A DNA stretch of 36,248 nt from JBIOJM01 sp044450785 (lineage in GTDB: Bacteria > Planctomycetota > Planctomycetia > Isosphaerales > Isosphaeraceae), in NCBI GenBank assembly GCA_044450785.1, contig JBIOJM010000063.1, positions 1 to 36,248 on the forward strand, given 5' to 3'. The notes under the pieces were generated by a model. That model was not told the DNA's origin, did not search any database, and worked only from the letters and a program-made list of their open reading frames with translations. The stretch's first letter is position 1, and each line of letters opens with the position of its first letter. Shown in pieces: positions 32,420 to 36,248 of this stretch. The translations under genes and the position numbers were made by a program.

Positions 32420-34513
32420 ATGGTCCTACGATTCCTGACCGCTGCCTTCTGTGCCGGACTCTTTTCCGGGGCTGCACCGCCTCCGACCTGTGACATGACC
32501 GGTTACCGTCCCCAGCCGGGGTTGGAAGCATTCTCGCGGAACGAGTCGCTCACGGTGCAATGGGATGGTGAGAACGGGCAAAAGCTGCTCGCCCGATTTG
32601 CGGTCGTCAACGGGACTCCGACGGTTCGTGAACTGGCGGTCCGAACAAAGGATGGTGAGTGGGCGACAATCGGGCAGGATCTCGTGCCGGAATTCGGTTT
32701 GACGACCGGCGTTCGGCGAACCGGCCACGGGCTCTCATACGAAAACCGTTGGGACGTTTTTTGGGACGCACCGCTGAATAATGCCAATGAGGTTCGCCGA
32801 TTCAAAGCCTCCTATCACGCCGACCGCTGTGAGGTCAGGACGGACGGGGCTCGGCTGGAAATCTCGTTCCCGGGGCTGACGGTGGGGACCTTTTCCGGCG
32901 GGCTTCGGTTCACGATCTATCGGGGCACCAACCTGTTGCGGTTGGAGGCTATCGCCAAGACGGACGAGCCCTCCGTTGCCTACATCTACCAGGGCGGGCT
33001 GAAAGGTCTCTCGTCTGACTTACTCCCTCGCGTGCTCTGGCATGATGTACAGAGTCACCGACAGTCAGCCGAGGTCTCCGGTGGTAAAGCCGGCGTGCCG
33101 ATCGTCCTGAGAGCACGGTACCGGCTTGCTGTCGCCGAGGGCAAGCACGGTTCGATCGCTTTCTTTCCGCCACCGCACCAGTTCTTCTTCGCACGTGAGT
33201 TGGAGGTGAACCTCGGCTACGTATCGTTCCGAAAGGACGACGAGAAGACCTACTCGGTCGGAATCCGCCAGGGCGAAAGCGCCGAGGGATACAACCCGGT
33301 GTGGATCGAGAAGGTGTTCTCCCTTTACAACGCGCCTCCCGGCACACTGCAGCGGATGCCCGTCTATTTCTACGTGAGCCCCGACGACGGGCTTGCCTGT
33401 CGTGAATCGGTCCTCGCGTTCACCCATGGCGACCGGTTCAAGCCGTTGCCCGGTTTCAAGACCATGGCGACGCATTTCCACACGGCGTTCACTCAGGAGT
33501 TGATGGATTCCGGCAGCCTCGACACCACACCGCCATGGATACCCCTGATGCGAGCGATGGGCATCAACATCGCCCACATCTTCGACTTCCATGGCGATGG
33601 TCATCCACACGACCCCGGCCCGCTCCGGCTCAAGGAATTGGAGAACTACTTCGAGGCTTGTCGACGACACTCGGACGGCGATTTCCTGATCCTGCCCGGT
33701 GAGGAAGCCAACGCCTACCTGGGCGGACACTACAACATCTTGTTCCCCAAGCCCGTCTACTGGACGCTTGTCCGAGGCAAGGATCAACCACTCGTCATGG
33801 ACGACCCAAAGTATGGAAGGGTTTATCACACGCGGAGTGCCCAAGACGTTCTCCAGTTGATGAAGCACGAGGACGGTCTCGTCTGGCAAACCCACCCGCG
33901 CACGAAAGGCTCGACCGGTTATCCTGACAAGATACGAGACACCGATTATTTCCGAAGCACACACTGGCTTGGCGGGGCTTTCAAGGCATTGCCCGTGGAC
34001 CTGTCACAGAAGCGCCTGGGCGAGGTGCGGTGCTTCGGCACGCTTGACGACATGAACAACTGGGGTATTCCAAAATACATGGTCGGCGAGGTGGACACTT
34101 ACAAGAAGTTCGCCGACTACGACCTCTACGGCGATTTCAACGTGAACTACGTGAAGCTCGATCGTGTGCCAAGCTTCCCCAACTGGGGGTCTGTCAACAG
34201 TGCCCTGAGTGCCGGGGAGTTCTTCGTGACGACCGGCGAGGTATTAATCCCGAAATGGGGGATCGAGGGGAGCGGCAAGGAACGGACGGTCGTGGCCGAC
34301 GTGGAGTGGACGTTTCCACTGGAATTCGTCGAGATCGTGTGGGGTGACGGCGAGCACGTGGACAGAAGAGTGATCGCAGCGACGGACCGACCGCCGTTCG
34401 GTTCGCACCGATTCCGTATCCCCTTCGACGTAGCGGATAAGAAGTGGGTGCGATTCTCGGTTTGGGACTCCGCCGGCAACGGGGCATTTACCCAACCGGT
34501 GCATCTGAGATAG
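32420..34513 (+). CDS. Secreted PHP-like putative metal-dependent hydrolase
   Basis: A 697-residue exported protein (signal MVLRFLTAAFCAGLFSGAAP). The first half is a beta-rich galactose-mutarotase-like or substrate-binding module (SLTVQWDGENGQKLLARFAV). The second half begins with His352-x-His354 in MATHFHTAFTQELM, then HIFDFHGDGHPHDPGPLRLK, Glu428-Glu429 in LPGEEANAYLGGHY, and His492 in VWQTHPRTKG. This order of HxH, Asp/His, Glu and His is what PHP-superfamily phosphoesterases use for metals; the assignment is inference. A final beta domain (from about 625) resembles those following PHP domains in secreted proteins. No strong Shine-Dalgarno sequence; AACGGAGAA lies ten bases upstream. Convergent with the oxidoreductase-like gene. 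Confidence 0.65.
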   Translation: MVLRFLTAAFCAGLFSGAAPPPTCDMTGYRPQPGLEAFSRNESLTVQWDGENGQKLLARFAVVNGTPTVRELAVRTKDGEWATIGQDLVPEFGLTTGVRRTGHGLSYENRWDVFWDAPLNNANEVRRFKASYHADRCEVRTDGARLEISFPGLTVGTFSGGLRFTIYRGTNLLRLEAIAKTDEPSVAYIYQGGLKGLSSDLLPRVLWHDVQSHRQSAEVSGGKAGVPIVLRARYRLAVAEGKHGSIAFFPPPHQFFFARELEVNLGYVSFRKDDEKTYSVGIRQGESAEGYNPVWIEKVFSLYNAPPGTLQRMPVYFYVSPDDGLACRESVLAFTHGDRFKPLPGFKTMATHFHTAFTQELMDSGSLDTTPPWIPLMRAMGINIAHIFDFHGDGHPHDPGPLRLKELENYFEACRRHSDGDFLILPGEEANAYLGGHYNILFPKPVYWTLVRGKDQPLVMDDPKYGRVYHTRSAQDVLQLMKHEDGLVWQTHPRTKGSTGYPDKIRDTDYFRSTHWLGGAFKALPVDLSQKRLGEVRCFGTLDDMNNWGIPKYMVGEVDTYKKFADYDLYGDFNVNYVKLDRVPSFPNWGSVNSALSAGEFFVTTGEVLIPKWGIEGSGKERTVVADVEWTFPLEFVEIVWGDGEHVDRRVIAATDRPPFGSHRFRIPFDVADKKWVRFSVWDSAGNGAFTQPVHLR

Positions 34514-34517
34514 TTCA

Positions 34518-34577
34518 CGGGGTCGAATTCGGTTGACGGTTTTCAAGACCTGAAACCGTTAACGAGATCTGACCCCG
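34518..34577. terminator. Nested inverted repeat between convergent genes
   Basis: CGGGGTC (34518-34524) pairs with GACCCCG (34571-34577), and inside it ACGGTTT (34536-34542) pairs with AAACCGT (34553-34559) around a 10-base loop. It sits 4 bases after the PHP-like stop and 36 bases before the opposing stop. There is no T-run on either strand, so it may be a bidirectional terminator of non-standard type or an inserted palindromic repeat. Confidence 0.4.
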
Positions 34578-34613
34578 GCCACAGGTGGAGTTGGCTGATG
34601 GTTGCCCGGTCGC

Positions 34614-35636
34614 TCAAGCCCGCCATGGCCGAGTCCGGTTCTGGGCACGCCGGAGAGATTTGCGGGCGATCGCCACGTCGTCGGCCACCTGAAAGTCGAA
34701 CATGCCCGCAATGATGAAATCGGCCCCGTTGTTGTACGCGAAGTTGAAGCCGATTTGGGGTGAGAGCGCGCCGGCCGCCATCACCTTGAAGGCAAACCAA
34801 GGTTTCTCGACGGTCTGCATGAAATCGACTGTCTTCCGAGGGTCGAGGCAGAAGATGTTATCGTGGTAGCGATCGTGGTCCTGGCTCGAGCCCTTGTACC
34901 AACACCATTCCTCGCGGTCCTCGGGTGGTGTGGCCGACCAGTAGGAGTCGGGGTGCAGGGTCTTGACGTAGAAGTCGGGGTTGAGCTTGTGGCGTAGGCT
35001 GGCGATCGGGGTTTCGAGTGAGTGGCTGCCGATTCCCGCCGGTACGCCCGCGGCTTTGATCAACTCGACAAGGCGGCCAACGGCGTCGATATCGCCGTTC
35101 ATCACGCAGCGATCCGTTCGCTCGCCGTGGGTGTAGAGGGCCTGAGCCCCCCGGCCGACAAGTTCCTGGACCTGGTCGCGGACCTTGCTCGGGTCGGTCG
35201 GGTCCGCGTCGACGCAGACCATCACCTGAATCGTACCGCCTCGTTCCTTACGATAGCGCTCCACGAGGTCAAAACATCCCGGGTTGAGCTGGATCATCGT
35301 TATGCCGCAACGCTCCGCCAGCGCCAGCGTCTCGAAAATCTTGCTGTCGGTGTTGTAGGCGCGGAGCAGGCGGGAGACGTACAGGAGGTCCCGGCTGTGC
35401 GCGTAGCCGCCGATGAGGTTCCCGCCCATGATCAGCCGGCTGATGGTCAACTTGCCGAGCTTCCCGCAGGGAAAAGGCTCGCCCGGATCGGTGTGCCCGG
35501 CCTGCTCCGGCTTGTGAGCCGGCTCCTGCAAGGCCGCCTGAAGGATGTTTTCCTCCAGGCTGAGCATGGCCCCGGCCCCCACGGCCCCCTGCAACGCCAC
35601 ATTGAAAAAACGCCTGCGATCAGTCGTCGTCGCCAT
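34614..35636 (-). CDS. Tat-exported aldo/keto-reductase-like TIM-barrel protein
   Basis: A 340-residue protein with a Tat-like signal (DRRRFFNVALQGAVGAGAML). The mature part starts with CGKLGKLTISRLIMGGNLIG, similar to the first strand of aldo/keto reductases, then ETLALAERCGITMIQLNPGC, GRGAQALYTHGERTDRCVMN, VPAGIGSHSLETPIASL and PWFAFKVMAAGALSPQIGF. The usual Asp-Tyr-Lys-His tetrad is not all evident, so reductase activity is uncertain and it may be a planctomycete-specific paralogue. GGGG lies ten bases before the ATG. The long leader of about 100 bases between the upstream terminator and this start is unassigned. Confidence 0.75.
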   Translation of the reverse strand: MATTTDRRRFFNVALQGAVGAGAMLSLEENILQAALQEPAHKPEQAGHTDPGEPFPCGKLGKLTISRLIMGGNLIGGYAHSRDLLYVSRLLRAYNTDSKIFETLALAERCGITMIQLNPGCFDLVERYRKERGGTIQVMVCVDADPTDPSKVRDQVQELVGRGAQALYTHGERTDRCVMNGDIDAVGRLVELIKAAGVPAGIGSHSLETPIASLRHKLNPDFYVKTLHPDSYWSATPPEDREEWCWYKGSSQDHDRYHDNIFCLDPRKTVDFMQTVEKPWFAFKVMAAGALSPQIGFNFAYNNGADFIIAGMFDFQVADDVAIARKSLRRAQNRTRPWRA

Positions 35637-35742
35637 GGTGATTGACCCCCTTGTCGAGCGGGGAGCTCGACCAATCGTGAGTCGTTCCGGAATGAAGCAT
35701 TCGCTTACCTGAAGTCGGACCGCTCGTCAGTATCTGAGGTAC

Positions 35743-35784
35743 AAAAAAAAGGCCCCACCCTGCGACTGATCGCAGACTGGAGCC
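35743..35784 (-). terminator. Strong intrinsic terminator (minus strand)
   Basis: On the minus strand GGCTCCA/TGGGGCC (7 bp, one U-G wobble) and CTGCGA/TCGCAG (6 bp, TCAG loop) stack with a small internal loop and are followed immediately by eight T. The wobble pair exists only in this orientation, so the structure is directional. It ends transcripts from the region 35785-35996. Confidence 0.8.
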
Positions 35785-35827
35785 TTCGTGACCTGCCCGG
35801 GTCGGGCCCGCCTTGAGCCCAACGGAT
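35743..35827 (-). ncRNA. Candidate structured small RNA or leader RNA
   Basis: A promoter-like TTGACT (35862-35857), a 17-base spacer and TAGTTT (35839-35834) would start a transcript near 35827. The RNA of about 85 bases would fold as CCGUU/GGCGG (with U-G pairs), GCCCG-ACC-CGGGC, and the terminator hairpin ending in eight U. No protein fits here. It does not show the conserved SRP RNA tetraloop region and does not match riboswitch classes I know. It could be a free sRNA, an attenuator of the aldo/keto-reductase-like gene 107 bases downstream, or simply the 3' end of the toxin locus. Confidence 0.35.
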
Positions 35828-35833
35828 AGCTCT

Positions 35834-35862
35834 AAACTAGAGGTTCCACCACGGCGAGTCAA
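35834..35862 (-). promoter_or_regulatory. Candidate promoter of the small RNA
   Basis: TTGACT and TAGTTT are spaced by 17 bases, close to the housekeeping consensus on the minus strand. The -35 box overlaps the stop codon of the decayed PIN gene. Confidence 0.35.
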
Positions 35863-35996
35863 GTGGACATGGGCACTATACGGAGAAAACGCTGGTCGGA
35901 GGCGACCAGGATGAGGTCGTCGCCACGGCTGCGTCGGTGCTGAGCGAGTCCCAGCGCCGCGTGCAAGACGATCGCGTCGGTCGCGAAGAACCTCAT
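35859..35996 (-). pseudogene. Truncated PIN-domain toxin
   Basis: A 45-residue frame starts MRFF and passes at once into the C-terminal part of a PIN domain: ATDAIVLHAALGLAQ and DDLILVASDQRFLRIV, with the two late acidic residues (TDA and SD) preserved. The roughly 80 residues that normally lie between, including the first catalytic Asp and the central Glu, are missing. The start codon overlaps the stop of the upstream gene as ATGA, the usual toxin-antitoxin coupling. The internal deletion should have inactivated the ribonuclease. Confidence 0.7.
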
Positions 35997-36248
35997 GGCA
36001 GGCGTTCCTCGCGCAGCGCAATCAGCTCGCGGCTGAACTCGTTGTCGTCCGGTTTGCCGCCGGACTCTTGGTGGATCGTTTCACGCAAACGCTGGACGCC
36101 CAGCGGCTCGCCGTGGATGCCCCAAGTCGCCATCAACTCGTCCCAAGCCGTTTCCAGGGCTGGCTGGCTCTCTTCGGCGCGGCGCAAGAGTTCAGCGCCG
36201 AGGCTCGCGAGCGCGTCGCGTTCCGCGCTGGATCGCCCTTGTGTTGCA
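35993..36248 (-). CDS. Partial antitoxin-like protein (5' end outside the window)
   Basis: The frame is open to the window edge and ends at 35993 with NEFSRELIALREERLP. Visible residues include ERDALASLGAELLRRAEESQ, AWDELMATWGIHGEPLGVQR and HQESGGKPDDNEF. It is hydrophilic and helical. The 4-base ATGA overlap with the PIN remnant suggests it is, or was, the antitoxin of that pair (inference from context); I do not recognise the family from sequence. With its toxin truncated, it may be an orphan antitoxin. Confidence 0.55.
   Translation of the reverse strand, partial: ATQGRSSAERDALASLGAELLRRAEESQPALETAWDELMATWGIHGEPLGVQRLRETIHQESGGKPDDNEFSRELIALREERLP

Noticed and set aside
35743..35827. Small SRP RNA
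   Set aside because: The invariant GGAAGG-AGCA region of the SRP apical loop is absent; only a loose CAGGTC similarity exists.
35778..35851. Plus-strand tRNA-like ends (TGGAGCC ... GGTTCCACCA) at the right distance
   Set aside because: No T-loop (TTCGA-type), no D-arm and no anticodon arm can be formed between them; the first half belongs to the minus-strand terminator stem.

Overview
The window is GC-rich bacterial DNA that almost certainly comes from a planctomycete (Planctomycetota, most like Isosphaeraceae or Gemmataceae; the family assignment is inference). The evidence is the density of lineage-typical families: DUF1501 proteins, paired DUF1549/DUF1553 cytochrome-c proteins, a PVC-type CxxCH haem protein with HEAT repeats, ECF sigma factors carrying long C-terminal extensions, and several very small lineage-specific proteins. 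No rRNA, tRNA, CRISPR array, integrase or intact transposase was seen.

Layout. 1-597: decayed ATPase gene. 824-2551: class V aminotransferase divergent from an ABM-domain monooxygenase. 2615-3035: cytochrome P450 remnant. 3004-3861: secreted Thr/Pro/Ala-rich repeat protein. 4170-7174: 59-residue protein convergent with a sigma factor fused to a membrane/thioredoxin-like extension. 7452-8181: UPF0175/DUF3368 PIN toxin-antitoxin pair. 8278-10965: accidental fusion of decayed DUF1549/DUF1553 and DUF1501 genes. 10999-11825: small membrane protein and DUF3052 protein. 12037-14933: co-directional nitrilase-like hydrolase, MtfA-like peptidase and GNAT protein. 15041-20569: PVC haem protein divergent from a DUF1501 protein, with a short interspersed repeat between them. 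20648-21550: probable DUF6687 protein. 21620-22415: FG-GAP repeat remnant followed by a nested palindromic element. 22549-24796: ECF sigma factor and its membrane partner. 24965-26830: secreted TlpA-like protein with three internal repeats. 26838-28072: GH39 remnant and two small proteins. 28073-32160: intact DUF1549/DUF1553 plus DUF1501 operon. 32420-35636: secreted PHP-like protein convergent with a Tat-exported aldo/keto-reductase-like protein. 35743-36248: candidate small RNA with a clear intrinsic terminator, then a decayed PIN toxin behind a partial antitoxin-like gene.

Two themes stand out. First, six loci are recognisable genes that have lost internal blocks of sequence (ATPase, P450, DUF1549-DUF1501 fusion, FG-GAP protein, GH39 xylosidase, PIN toxin), while their neighbours look intact. 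This suggests ongoing decay by internal deletion; some of the damaged frames remain open by chance because the DNA is GC-rich. Second, the two ECF sigma genes share an unusual bipartite upstream motif with identical internal spacing, a candidate ECF promoter. The functional genes mostly act at or outside the cell envelope: haem-c and DUF1501 exported pairs, signal-peptide proteins, and sigma factors coupled to membrane domains.
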